A DNA stretch of 54,086 bases from Chromera velia (Eukaryota; Sar; Chromeraceae), in contig JAHBMJ010005529.1 of NCBI GenBank assembly GCA_018398765.1, positions 15,001 to 69,086 on the forward strand, in the 5' to 3' direction. This document shows positions 35,210 to 46,579 of the stretch, piece after piece; positions within the stretch are counted from its first letter, which is position 1, and each line of letters starts with the position of its first letter. The notes under the pieces are model-generated. The model searched no databases. It was given only the letters and a program-made list of their open reading frames with translations, and was not told the DNA's origin. Position numbers and translations under genes: made by a program.

Positions 35210-37561
35210 ATGGTAAACCGTTCAGCTTTTCGGGAAGACATTGAAGCCCTACGTGGTTTCGCGATCCTCCTCGTTGTCTTCTTCCATGCGCAAGTTCCGT
35301 GCTTTGCAGCTGGATTCGTTGGGGTTGACATCTTCTTTACTATATCAGGGTTTGTCATTACCCGATCTCTTATTTCCGAAAACCAAAAGACCGGGTCGAT
35401 TGACTTGTGGGGGTTTTACTCTCGCCGAATTGGCAGACTCCTTCCAGCCTCACTCCTCCTGGCGGCCTCCGTCGTTATAGCGTCACTCTTCATCTCTTCA
35501 TCTCCAGAGTTCGTCTTGGATGCTAAAGACGCCATCGTGGCCGTGCTGTACGGCCTCAATATACAACAAGCCCTGACGGCCGATGACTACTTTCAAGAGC
35601 GCGAGGAGGATCGGCAGACTCCTCTTTTGCACTTTTGGTCCCTCAACGTTGAGGAGCAGTTCTACATCCTGTGGCCCCTACTGATGAAGCTCTGCTGCCA
35701 ATTTCGAGGGCGGCAGATCTTCCTTGTTCTTGCAGCATGTGGTTTGATGGGGGGCTCCTTCGTGTTCAACATCTACTACACGGAGAACAACCAGCCGTTC
35801 GCCTTCTACCTCCCTGTATCTCGGGCATGGCAGTTTGGCGCTGGAGGCCTCTGTGCTTGGCTTCAGGAGAAGCCCCTCTCTGGTACATGGAAAGTTCTCA
35901 CTCAGGCAATTTTCTACTTGGGACTGGTTGTATCTCTTCTCTTCCTCAACAGTGAAAGGACATGGCCTGGGTACTGGGCCCTCATACCCACCGTCTTTAC
36001 CATGGCATATATCGCAGGGTTCGAAGAGGGCCCCGAAGCTTTTCACCCGCACGCTGAAAGGCCCACAGAGTCTGCATATTCAGCAGAACTTGTAGGGTCC
36101 CAGGGACGATTGGGATTTCTTCGTGGGCCATTTGATACGGTTGCCAGCGGGGTCTGGAAGAGTATGCTCTTCTTGGGACAGCTGTCCTACTCTTGGTACC
36201 TCTGGCACTGGCCGTTCCAGATCTTCTTCCTCCGTCTGTTCCCCGGTACGTCGGCACGCTGCTCCCATACATTTGTTCCTCTGGCATCCGAAGCTCACGC
36301 ACCCTTTGTTTGATCAATCTTTCTATTTGCCAAAGTAAACTGTATCTTTTTGTGCATCTGTCTCTCTGCATGCAGATGCCTCTGTTGCTGCTCAGGCTTG
36401 GGCGGGAACATTTGCTCTGGCTCCCGCCTGGCTCTCCTTTGTGTTCTTGGAGGCACCATTGCGAGCAGCAGCTAAGAAAAGCACCAACTCGATGTCAATC
36501 ATCTTCAAGGGGGCGGTGGCGATGCTGGTCTTTGTTGTCGCCTCCTGGTTTCTCATTATCAGCCACAGCCTAACTCCTGCAAGCAGCCCCACGACGGTGG
36601 GAACGGTCCAGTGGCAGCAGCAGCAACAGCAACAACAGCAGCAGGAGGACCAGCAACAGAAAGCGCCGCAGTTCGGAAAAGCAGATGGCCTCTCCTCTGT
36701 ATCGGAGGGGGGAGAAATCGAGGAGCTAACCCTCCCTCCTCAGAGGCAGGCTCCCCTCAATCTCTACGCTCCTGAGAAAAACCAGTCTCCATCGGTGCAT
36801 GGAACAAATGAAGACGGTAGCGTGGGAACGGTAGGGGGGCAGAGAGATTGGGGGGATGACTTTATCTTTAAGAATTCAACTTTTGGCGAGCTAAAGGTGG
36901 ACTTGTGGTTGAAAATGCTCCGCCCGAGTCTGGGAGAATGTCCGGAGGCTCGTCCGGAGGAGGCAGGTCAGTCAGACACCGCGTGATGCTATACAGCAGC
37001 ACTGTGCTTTTTTGGTTGGATCAGAGATAGAGCTGGGAAACGGGGAAGAGAGTGAGCGCTTTTGGGCTCTGCATTCTCTTAAAATGCGCTTTTTGCTCGA
37101 ACTCTTTCAGCTCTGCATTGCTCGGCTTTTTTGACTCCTGCAGCTCTCCATTTTTCCATTTCTGCTGGACCTTTTTTGAACTCTGCAGTCCCCAAAAACC
37201 CGCTTCCAGCAAAGCTGAAGCGGACTGGGATGTGCAGTCTGTACGGAAACGGCACGCAAATTGTCAGCACTGGACCTCGATACGGTCAGCAAGAACAGGA
37301 AGAGAAGGAGGGGGAGAAAGCGGATGAAGGTCGACACGGGAAACAAAAAGGGTAGGAGATATGCGGCGGGGGAAAAGAAGAGGGCAGTAAAGGGACAAAT
37401 GAGGGGAGGGAGAGAGAAAAGAAGGAAGGGAAAGGAGGGGAGGGAGGGAGAAAAGAAGGACGAAAGGAACGAAGGAAGGAAGGGAGCGAAGAGGAAGGAA
37501 GCAAGGAAGGGAGGGAGGTAGGGAGGGAGGGTGGAAGCAAGGGAGGATAGACGGATAGACG

Positions 37562-37655
<94 letters not shown>

Positions 37656-37724
37656 AAGACAGAGAGAAAGAAAGACAGAAAGAAAGAAAGAAAGAAAGAA
37701 AGAAAGGCAGACAGACAGACAGAA

Positions 37725-37755
<31 letters not shown>

Positions 37756-37808
37756 AAGACAGACAGACAGACAGACAGACAGAAAGACAGACAGACAGAC
37801 AGACAGAC

Positions 37809-37843
<35 letters not shown>

Positions 37844-39234
37844 AAGAAAGAAAGAAAGAAAGAAAGAAAGGCAGAAAAAGACAGAAACACAGAAAGAAAG
37901 GAAGGAAGGAAGGAAGTTGCGAGTGAAGGAAGGAACCGTGAGAAGAGCAGATGGAAGAGGGGAGAGACAGAACGAAAGACAGAAGAAAGGAGGGAGAGAA
38001 GCGATGAAGCAGTGAAGGAAGGACTGAANGGGGGGGGGGGGGAAACTCAAGTGAAAAAGAGCAGATGAAAAAAAGAGATATATTAACAGGAAGGATGAAG
38101 TGAATCCTCTAGAAATTAGGAGTGCTTGACTGGTGCAACCATAGAATGGAGGACAGAAATAACGGCTACATGCAGAAAGTTGAAAGAGAGGGACTGCCGA
38201 AAGCGGAGAGAAGACAGAGAGCTGCATGGGGGGGGGCTCTTCTTTTCTTCTGCAGAATCGTGACGCACGCTTGCATGAATGGTATATCGATAAATTGAAG
38301 CATACCAATCAAACCCTGGTGGTATCGGTTAAATCACACGTCATGGCGATTTCGAACATGTGTTTCGTGTCCTTCTTGCCAAGTTAGACGCATGCATTCC
38401 TTTGTGTATGAAAAAACAGATGTCTTCCCAGACCTATCGCAAGGAAAATTGAGCATCTTTGCGTACGGGGACTCCCATCTGTCCACCATTCTCCCAGCGT
38501 TGGTCAGCTTCACAGAGTCTCGGGGGATTCCACTGCACTTCCGGTTTGCCCTGGGCTGCCCACTAGCGGTAATCCATTGGAAAAAGAGGTACAAAGCCCA
38601 GAACTACATGTGGTACGGATGCAATGACACTTCGTCTGCATTCATGGACTACATGACTGACCCCCCGTGGGAGTCCCACACGCAGCAGGCGGGGGGATCG
38701 ACGGACAACAGCGTCGTTCTGGTCATAAACTTTTTCTACGGTGCTGAAAGTCTGAAGATCAAACCTCTTCACAGCACCAAAAACGATCCCTGGCTCGAGG
38801 GGGCGGAGGCTCTCGAGGCCTTCGATGCCGGGTACGCTGCTGCACTTTCTCGGCTTCTCAAGGCCGGACGCCGTGCACTCTTCGTGCTTGCAAATCCGAT
38901 GAAAGCCGGAGAACCTCTGTTCAAGTTCAACAGGTGCATTGCCGAGAAGCGCCATCCTTCGGATTGCGACTTTCACTGGAGCAAGCCCGTCCTCCCTAAA
39001 GTAGAAGAGCTGGTCAGGGAGCATCCAAACCAGCTCGGCCTTTTCGACTTCAGTGACTACGCCTGTGAACCTCCAGAACGGCCTCCGAACCCATCACGGC
39101 TCTGTAAAGCCGTGGTGGACCACCGCGGCGTCCTTGTAGACAATCACTTCAATAAAGACACGGTCCTTAGCAATCGTTTTCAACAATTTTTTGCAAAGAA
39201 ATTAGAAGAAGAGCTTGGCAAACTCAATTTTTGA
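35210..39234 (+). CDS. Acyltransferase-3 / SGNH-hydrolase fusion (OafA-like), three exons
   Basis: Integral membrane O-acyltransferase expected to move acyl groups, usually acetyl, onto glycans or lipids using an attached SGNH domain. Exons: 35210-36245, 36376-36966 and about 38420-39234; phases match (phase 1 both times), giving about 813 residues. The acyltransferase domain has FREDIEALRGFAILLVVFFH with the catalytic-type His, GVDIFFTISGFVIT, FYSRRIGRLLPAS and LNVEEQFYILWPL, with about ten hydrophobic segments ending near FVFLEAPLR and ASWFLIIS. A poly-Gln linker (CAG/CAA, 36613-36660) leads to the SGNH part: FAYGDSHL (nucleophile Ser) and, near the end, VDNHFNKD (likely catalytic His). A second in-frame ATG at 35093 would add 39 residues. 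The acceptor of exon 3 could instead be at 38432, losing four residues. The family is widespread in bacteria, so an ancient transfer is possible, but the introns show the gene is settled in the nucleus. Confidence 0.88.
36611..36662 (+). repeat. CAG/CAA repeat encoding poly-Gln
   Basis: A mixed CAG/CAA run encodes about ten consecutive Gln residues, then EDQQQ, in the linker between the acyltransferase and SGNH domains. Confidence 0.9.
37290..38045 (+). repeat. Strand-asymmetric purine tract with CAGA, GAAA and GGAA arrays
   Basis: Some 750 bases in the second intron (36967 to about 38419) of the AT3-SGNH gene are almost free of T on the plus strand. GGAA-rich sequence (37290-37545) is followed by CAGA and GAAA tetranucleotide arrays (37545-37915), more GA-rich sequence and a G-run containing one N at 38030. 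Minus-strand frames made of Leu/Ser/Cys/Phe are artefacts. Confidence 0.93.
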
Positions 39235-41500
39235 CCCCCAAAAGAGAAGACTCTCTGCCTAGCTACCTAAACAAACAAACTTTGCATGCTAGTTTGCATG
39301 TGTTACATGTCATGTTATACCCTGCAGGGGCCTGGTTGACTAGAGCCTAAGTAGTCGCTAATTGGTCTAAACGTACCACCTTAATCATGATGAACATCAT
39401 GCCGGTGCAATCAATTAATCGAGTCTCAAATTTTTTTCAATTAGATTTGTAAAATGTGTGTCTAGATGTATGTACATTATAATTCTTATGCTGTCCCCAA
39501 AAATTAATTTTATTATGTGGTACGTTTTTACCATGTCGTTTTATGTATATTATAGTATGTCATGCAGTTTCATAGTTATAAAAATTAAGTTCCAGGAAAA
39601 GTTACCACCGTTTCCCGGTTTAGTAGTCTTCTTTAGTTAGTCTGATAAACTATGATAAACTAGCTGATAAAGAAACTTATATAAATATAATGATGATTAA
39701 AGTTACTTTTGTTAAGGCCTACTTAGAGGGGTTGGCGCTAGTAAGTGCTTGCAGAGGTTCAAGGGTCTTCAGGGCTTGATGTCGCTGGAGCGATTCAGGT
39801 CGATCCTTAGTGACAGACTCGATCGATGTCAGGAGCATGGAGCTTTCTTACGATTCAGTGATCAATCTGATTTTATAGTAGTCTTCCAGAAAGTCTTTCG
39901 GAAGTCTTTCATGTGATTTCGATCGAAATACGACAGGCCAAAATCTGTATAGTACAGGACGTTAACGTCCCGTCTCTTTTCTTGTTGATCCTTAAAAAGG
40001 CAGGTAGCGAGGATTGAACCTATGATCTTCTGTTTGTTAATGTTATATATTAACCACTAGGTCATGAACGTAAGTGACACACACCATTCTCTTTTACTTA
40101 GCACTATTTTCGATTAAGTCAATTTATTTAATTCTCATTTTCTTTCTAGTCACGCTTTGATAGCGTATAGCACTTTAGAGAGCTAGTTAGAGTACAGTAA
40201 GTTAGTGCTCTTGATCATGACAGCTAGCATGACAGACTAGTTACTACCATAGGCGACAAAAGTATTGTATATTTTTTTATAGAGTTGGTGAAGATTCGTT
40301 TTTGAAGACAAAACTGGATCAAGTAGGCTAAAATAGAAGTAGATAGAGCATAAAGTATTACTTTAAAGTAATTGGCTTTATATATCTTTAATTGGCAAAG
40401 CTGGATTCAATTATAAATTTATGTCTTACTTTTTATAGGCTTGGTCGATCGGTCACTCCAGAAAAAATAAGTTTCGTTATATTTGAGACACATTCTCCCC
40501 ACAACCCCTAATTAACACATGATTGAAACCGTTATAGCTTATTAATTTAATTGTATAAATGTTATAAACTTTACTTTTTATCATATTTCATTGGTACTAG
40601 AGAGGTTAAAAGATGAGTATACAAAACTTATGTTGCCCATGGTAGTAGTCTAGTACTATATTCTTGTTATATATTTGATTGAGGGTCTTGTTATATTTAG
40701 AATTAAACATGCAGAAAAATATAGCTCCCGGTAGCTCCCAGGGCCTGTGTAAGTTAAATTATAAAAAGTATAAAACAATTAATCATTATTTTTTCAAAGT
40801 CTAATTTTAAAACCGGCGTCATGCATTGTTTACAAGTATTTATAAGTGTTTGGGTGTTCATAGCCTGCGTGATTTTTTTTTCCCCTTTAAATAAAAAATT
40901 TGGGTCTACACATATAGTCTTTTTGTTAATTTGTATTCATATGTCTATGATCCTTTTTTCGTTTTTGAATGGGAAAATGTACAAAATGATGATCGAGGGT
41001 TTTGTCATGCATGCCGCGTCCCCACATATGAGGGGCGGATCTAGCCTAGTTTGTCCGAAGGTTCCGCTTGCGGAATTGTTATTCTCGATTCTAGGAGCAA
41101 GCTTACGCCCGGCCGCGCGCAATGTACAAACATATGTCTGACCTTTGCAATCCTTTGCCTTAGTACGAACCCTTCATTGGGCCTTCAATGAGACTCAAAA
41201 AGTTGCATGAGCGGCCCCAAGATAAACAACTCCAGCATCTTGCAGGGTTTTTGATCATCCTTTCGATCCTTCAATGAAGTGTAATGAGGATCAGCTAACT
41301 TTTTTCTGCAGTGTACGTCCGGGCTGTGCCTCCCTTTATATTTTTACATGCAACATCGGAATCTCATCTGCATGAAGTCGTCAGAAGCCCACATACAGAG
41401 GCTTTTTGACTAATTTACAGCACCAGAAGACAATGAGTTTCCGTTTCTATCTCTATTCCTATTTATTTTGTGCAGGCGTACGGAATTTCTTCGATCTACA
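39235..41500. other. AT-rich island without a supported gene
   Basis: It contains a palindrome GGACGTTAACGTCC at 39957-39970, a tRNA-like relic at about 40004-40072 and a repeat related to the 14.76-kb segment at 40948-40985. The 5' flank of the gene at 41522 begins somewhere after 41100, where base composition becomes balanced. Confidence 0.6.
40004..40072 (-). pseudogene. tRNA-like relic or SINE head (Pol III A and B boxes)
   Basis: On the minus strand TGACCTAGTGG (40064-40054) resembles an A box and GGTTCAATCC (40020-40011) a B box, 33 bases apart, followed by a T5 run at about 39999. I cannot pair the acceptor ends or fold a clean cloverleaf, so a functional tRNA is unlikely. A decayed tRNA gene or tRNA-derived SINE fits better. 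Confidence 0.35.
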
Positions 41501-41521
41501 AGGTAGAGTCAATTCGCAGGG

Positions 41522-43399
41522 ATGGGGCAGTATTTGAGCAATAAGAGGGCTGCGAGAGTAGAGGAGGGAGGGCTCGAGTGGGTGCGCAGCCTGTGGGAAC
41601 AGTGCACTGATACAGAAATAGGGGCTGCGTATGATGGAATCATATGGGAAGCAGGGGATGATGAGTTCAAACCGCAGTATTCCTCTCTGGTGGGGGGGTT
41701 CGTTCCTCTGTCGAAGTTTCCGAAAGACCCACTCATGAACATGTGCAGATGTTGCGGTGAGTCTCTATCCGAATGCAGTCGGACGTGGAAGAGGGAGCTG
41801 GGGGTTGCGGAAGGGAGTATCAAAAATTGTTTCCTCTTCTACCCAAAAGGCAAGGCTGCCTGTGTTGGGCTTGGGTGTGCCATGGAAGCTCTGACCATGA
41901 CCTCAAGCAGGAAGTACAAGACTGACATGTGCATTTACTGGATGCACTTGAAAGGTGTGATTGCCTTATTGAGGGTAGATCAGCTGTCGAAATTTGTAGC
42001 CATGGGCAACAAGCTGAAGCGTCATCAAGATTTAGAAAGCAGATTTCCGTCTGTGTATATTTCCAAAGAGCAAGCGCTGGAGTTTCTCTACACTCACGTG
42101 AAAGTCAGTTGCGGACTCCCCAATGACAAACCAGGAATTTTTGTTCTCTCCTACCCCTGGCATTCTGCCCAGCATCTAGACCCCTCTGGCTCCACAATCA
42201 GAGATGTGTTGAAGCTCATTGAAAGTATGCAAAAGGCAGAGGCACGAAGACCTATGGGAGGTCTTAATCCTGACTTGATCACTGCAGCACGGGAAGATGG
42301 TGAGCGACTTCTCCATGAGAAGCTTCAGCAGGAGGCGGGGGGGCATTGCCAAGGCAGACAAGAGGGAGAGAGTGAAGAACAAGTTGACACAGAAGAAGGG
42401 ACCCAGTGGACGGAGCAGTACTTCCTCAAAGGGAGTCCTCCTCCTATCTCCCCCGACAAATATGGTTCCTTCTCCCTTCTGTTTCAGGACTTCTGCTCTC
42501 TTTATCAATGGGTGAGAAACGAAGAGGAAGATGCCCTCTTCAAGCACGGTTCGGGGTTCCTCCCCTGCCTATACGGAAATAACCTTCGTGCTCTACAGCA
42601 TGACTAGCCTCAAGTCACAGTAGTCAGCTACACAAAAGTACCTGCAGAGTCTGACAACCGAACAGAGGGGCTGAACATAACTGTGTACCATCGACGTGGG
42701 TAGTGCAATTTTGAGTCCCTAGTTGCTGCCACAACCCGCGTGCAGGACTTTTATGCAGTGCAGACATTCCGCTTCGAGGACCTGATTCAGCTCGGCCCCC
42801 TCCCTGAGGACTGGTGCGAAGTTTCAATCTCTCCTCTGGCATTTCGGAGACGGTTGGAGGAGGGGGTAGAAGGGGGGGAGGAGTATGCGGTTAAATTCAC
42901 AAACGGCTTCGACGATCGTCCCAGAGTGCTGAAATTGTATACGGACTTTCTCAAGGACGCCCTTGTAAAAGGGAGGAGGGAGATCCGATTTCCCCAAAGT
43001 ATCTCCCTCATTGGAAAATCGAAGGGGGAGGCTGTGAGGGAGCTATTCCGATGGATAGGGGAACAATCGGACTGCACAGTCGATTTTGTCAGCATTGATA
43101 CGTCGGACGAGTCTTTGCCTTTTCTGGTTGCAGGTCTGAGTGCCATCCCGTCGCTCTTGCGACTCTGCGTGCTTCTCTTTCCTGATGATGAAATGGTAAG
43201 CGATGAACCCAAAACCGCGTCGACGCTTCTCGAGCACTTCAAACCGCTTCAACAACTGAAGCATCTGGTGCTCACAGTGGCTGACATTGAGGGAGAGGGT
43301 CTTGTCGAGCAAATAAGGAAGAGCAAAGAGATGCGCGCTCTGAAAAAAGAGCTACCTCGCTGTCAAATTGTTGTCACGCAGCCTGGAGATGATGAATGA
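41522..43399 (+). CDS. Possible N-myristoylated protein with a YPWHSAQHLDPSG motif, two exons
   Basis: Exon 1 is 41522-42511 and exon 2 is 42746-43399; the junction is phase 0 (TGG|GTGAGA and GTGCAG|GAC), giving 547 residues. The start MGQYLSNK fits an N-myristoylation signal (Gly2, small residue at position 6). A Cys-rich patch, MCRCCGESLSEC, lies near residue 75. At about residue 205 FVLSYPWHSAQHLDPSG resembles a HRW..xxHPDPxG motif that I recall from many uncharacterised protist and algal proteins; this link is from memory. The middle is Glu/Lys-rich. The C-terminal 150 residues contain leucine-rich strand-helix units (SIPSLLRLCVLLF-like, then LQQLKHLVLTV), suggesting a partial LRR fold. 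There is no membrane segment. Function unknown; membrane-anchored signalling is only a guess. Without splicing, exon 1 would continue to a stop at 42607. Confidence 0.75.
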
Positions 43400-43676
43400 T
43401 TGATTCAATCATTAATATCACTTAAAACTGTAAGTCCTAATCAAATTGTGAAGTATTCATTATTCATAAAAGATCAATGAAGATATCAAATGAAGTAAAT
43501 TATCCTAAAAGTTATCCTTTAAGTCCCTGCATACAAAGCTAGATACAAAGAAAAAAAAGAAAAAAAAGCTAGGCATATATAAATAATCAAGCATTAATTA
43601 AATTTGAATACACCTTAGTAACACCTGGTATCAGTGTATCACTCAGTAACAAACATTACCCACTACATAAATTTAG

Positions 43677-44924
43677 CACTACGCATGGACGTGAGCGGGC
43701 GGGACATGAGGGGGGTCTTAATCAAACCGGACCCCGCCGCCCACACTGCACGATTTTGGCCTCGTATGGGGAAAGGAGAAGAAAGCCCTGCCTTCCTTTC
43801 GTCCCGCTTCTGAACCCGATCTAACTCACCTAGAAGACGTCAATTCGCCTCTCTAGACTCTCACTAGCTGCTTGGTGTAGAAAAAACGACTCCAATACAC
43901 ATAGGGAGTGCAAAGAACGGACGTCTGAGCTCTGACACCTGAAGAGGCCAAAGAGACCTCCCTGGACTCAGGAGTGAATAAAGGGCTGTGATGCATCAAT
44001 GATGATAAAATGCATACTGACACACTCCATCTGATCCAGGTAACTTAGTTCCAACAGGACACAACGAATAGTTGGTGCACTGTGGACTTCAAGTGACAAG
44101 TCTGCCCAGGAACAGAAAGATACACTCCAGGGGGCAGCTTATGTGAAATCGCCAGAAGACCTTTCTCTTTCTTGAGTGCCTTCAACCTGCATCCAGCGTA
44201 CAGAGGTACTGCCTAACACGCATACGATCATGTTTAGAGGGAATGAGCAAGACAGAACGACTTACCTGGGGAAGTGGAAGTCGATCAATGCTCCAGAGAC
44301 GTCACTTCACCACAACAAAGACACAAAAGAATTTCACCTTCCCACAACCAGCAGACACACCAGCAACCCATCCCACTGCCCTGGAAGGATGTCAACTGAT
44401 AAAAGGCACTGGGCAAAACTGTCGATTTCGGGGCCTCCTGGTGAAAAGAAGGAATGTTGCTCAGGAGGCTAGAAGGGCCAATTCCTGACTGTTCGCAGTA
44501 TCAACTGCCAAACCCATCCAACCAGACCAGTGGTGCAATAAGACTTCACCCTGACATAGACACAAGCTATCTGGTCTTAAAGGAGGGGAATGGTGCGACT
44601 TTTACCACCAATACTGCTCTGGACAACAAGAAGGAAAGCAAGGTAAGAGGGAACGAACTTGGCCCTCTGCAGACATTTGTGAGCTTTCTGAGGTTTTTTC
44701 AGACATTTTAGTGATTTTGAGGGTGACCCCGGAAAGTTGCGGTCAAAATTTTGCCAGATTTGAAATGCCGGGGTCCTGACGATCATTTTGGTAGGTCGCG
44801 GGCCTCTGAGGGCACCGGGGCCGCCAGATAAGGCCATACTGCACGTTTTTAGCTTCGTATAGGGTCCTACCGTTTGATTAAAACCCCCCTCATGTCCCGC
44901 CCGCCCACGTCCGTGCGTATAGTG
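43677..44924. mobile_element. Terminal-inverted-repeat DNA transposon, about 1.25 kb, non-autonomous, CACTA-like ends
   Basis: The left end starts CACTACGCATGGACGTG. The right end, reversed, starts CACTATACGCACGGACGTG. After a 2-base indel the two agree at all but three of about 46 positions, through GGGCGGGACATGAGGGGGG and TTAATCAAAC. Just inside each end is a diverged 30-base segment in the same orientation (ACTGCACG..TTTT..CTCGTAT, at 43755-43783 and 44838-44866). The interior has no transposase-like frame. The 3-base flanks (TAG left, ACT right) do not match, so no target-site duplication is seen. The CACTA termini suggest the CACTA/EnSpm superfamily, but five bases are weak evidence. Confidence 0.78.
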
Positions 44925-46560
44925 ACTAGCTAGTAGGTGACTGGTATAGTCTTTAATACTCAGTCTAGTACTGAGCTTTGACCCTAGCTATGACGGTCAG
45001 TATGATCTAGGCTGTGACCATAGTAGTCACCATACTAGTTTTTTAAATTTAGTTTTTCTTTTGTTATTCAACACTGTTTTTTAATGTGTGGTTTCTACGT
45101 AGATTCCTATACAGCTACTACCTGTTCAGAAATTATTTTTTTAAAATTACTTTTTATTTTGAAAGTTGTGCAGAAAGAAGGCTATAAAAAAGTTAAATAG
45201 TCAGTTGTTGAATGCTGGGTCTATAAAATATGATTTGCTCTATATACGGGTTGAAAAACTTTTGAATGACACAAAACCTAGGAAAAAATTTTTTTTTTTC
45301 TTTCAAAAAAATTCCATGTTTTTTGAAAAACACAAATAAATATAGTGTCTTATGAGTGTATGTATATACAATGAATAAGATACTCAAGTAAACACTCTGT
45401 GTGAGTTTATAGATTTAGTATTTATTCATAAAGTATGAGCTTTATATATATTCTTGTTCAGGAGTCATACTAGATGAAAGTATGAAAATAATTTTTGAAC
45501 AGGTGGTAGTTAAAAGGCATTATTGTTCTGTACTCCTCCGACCCCGAAGTCAGACAGAGTACAGACTCTTTAGTTAGCGAATGAGAAGAGAGTCGAATCC
45601 CTAGAGTAGCGATTAGCTAGAATGAGCTAGAAGAAGCTAGAGTGATGAGTGAAGTTGACAGTAAGGGTTGTTAGTCAAAAGGTAGCTGTAAGCGCAGTTG
45701 CCCAAGGTACCAGAGTAGTTGAATGAAGTGAATGAATTTTGCTAAGTCAGAAGTCGATCCGAAATCAAGAATTCTGTGTATGTTTTTGGGTGATTGATTG
45801 GGTGATGATTCTGATGATTTCGTTTGTGGACGTTGTGGAATATCGTGTGAACGCCTGTGGACGCATGTGGATACATATGGAACCTTCATGTGGAACTTTC
45901 CATAATTCGGTTCCACATGTTGATTTTGTATCTTGTTTCATCTCAGGTTGTTTGTGGAACTTTCCTGGGGAATTCTGCTGTGGAATCCTAGTGTGAAACT
46001 CTCTTGTGGAATCTTAGTGTGGAACTTCAAATCTATAGTATACTTTCACAATATTTGTATTTTTTTTTATTGGAGATAGTTAACGCTATTTCATCTTACT
46101 ACTAGTCTTACTAGCTTATAGAACTTCCTGTTTGAGCTTCGTTAACTTGCTTATCGTTTTGGCTAGCTTAGATCGGTGTTTAATTTAATACGTTATGTTG
46201 TTCCTCGTTTCTTGGGCCCTATAACTTCTTTTTCTTTTAAGGCACTCACCCATTATATTCAGTGTATCACGCCTGCCTCAGTGCATGGCCATTTGCTTGT
46301 CAGTCTAAGTCTGCGCCATCGGACTGGCAGTTGTCTTATTCCCTTTTCTTCTTCCACTACTTCTTTCCTATTCCATATCTCATTGTATACTATCATTACT
46401 TCAACATTACATTATTCAACTTAATCAAATCCCTATTTTTTAAAAAAATGAATGATATTGATACTTAAATGATCATTATATCACATTAAGTGTTTAAAGC
46501 TAGTATGCTAGAAGCTATATTGGAACGGTTTTTTTAAGTGTTTTGATTCATGCTTACGGA
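44925..46560. other. AT-rich island with TGTGGAA interspersed repeats
   Basis: No gene is supported. Between 45828 and 46028 the string TGTGGAA (or TGTGGAC, TGTGAAA) recurs about ten times at spacings of roughly 12-30 bases. The remainder is AT-rich, including TAGTGACTAGCTAG-type palindromic strings near 44920-45020. Confidence 0.6.
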
Positions 46561-46579
46561 AATAATATGAATTATCATT

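Noticed and set aside
37264-38308. Minus-strand frames of 208-340 codons rich in Leu, Ser and Cys
   Set aside because: They are translations of CAGA and GAAA arrays.
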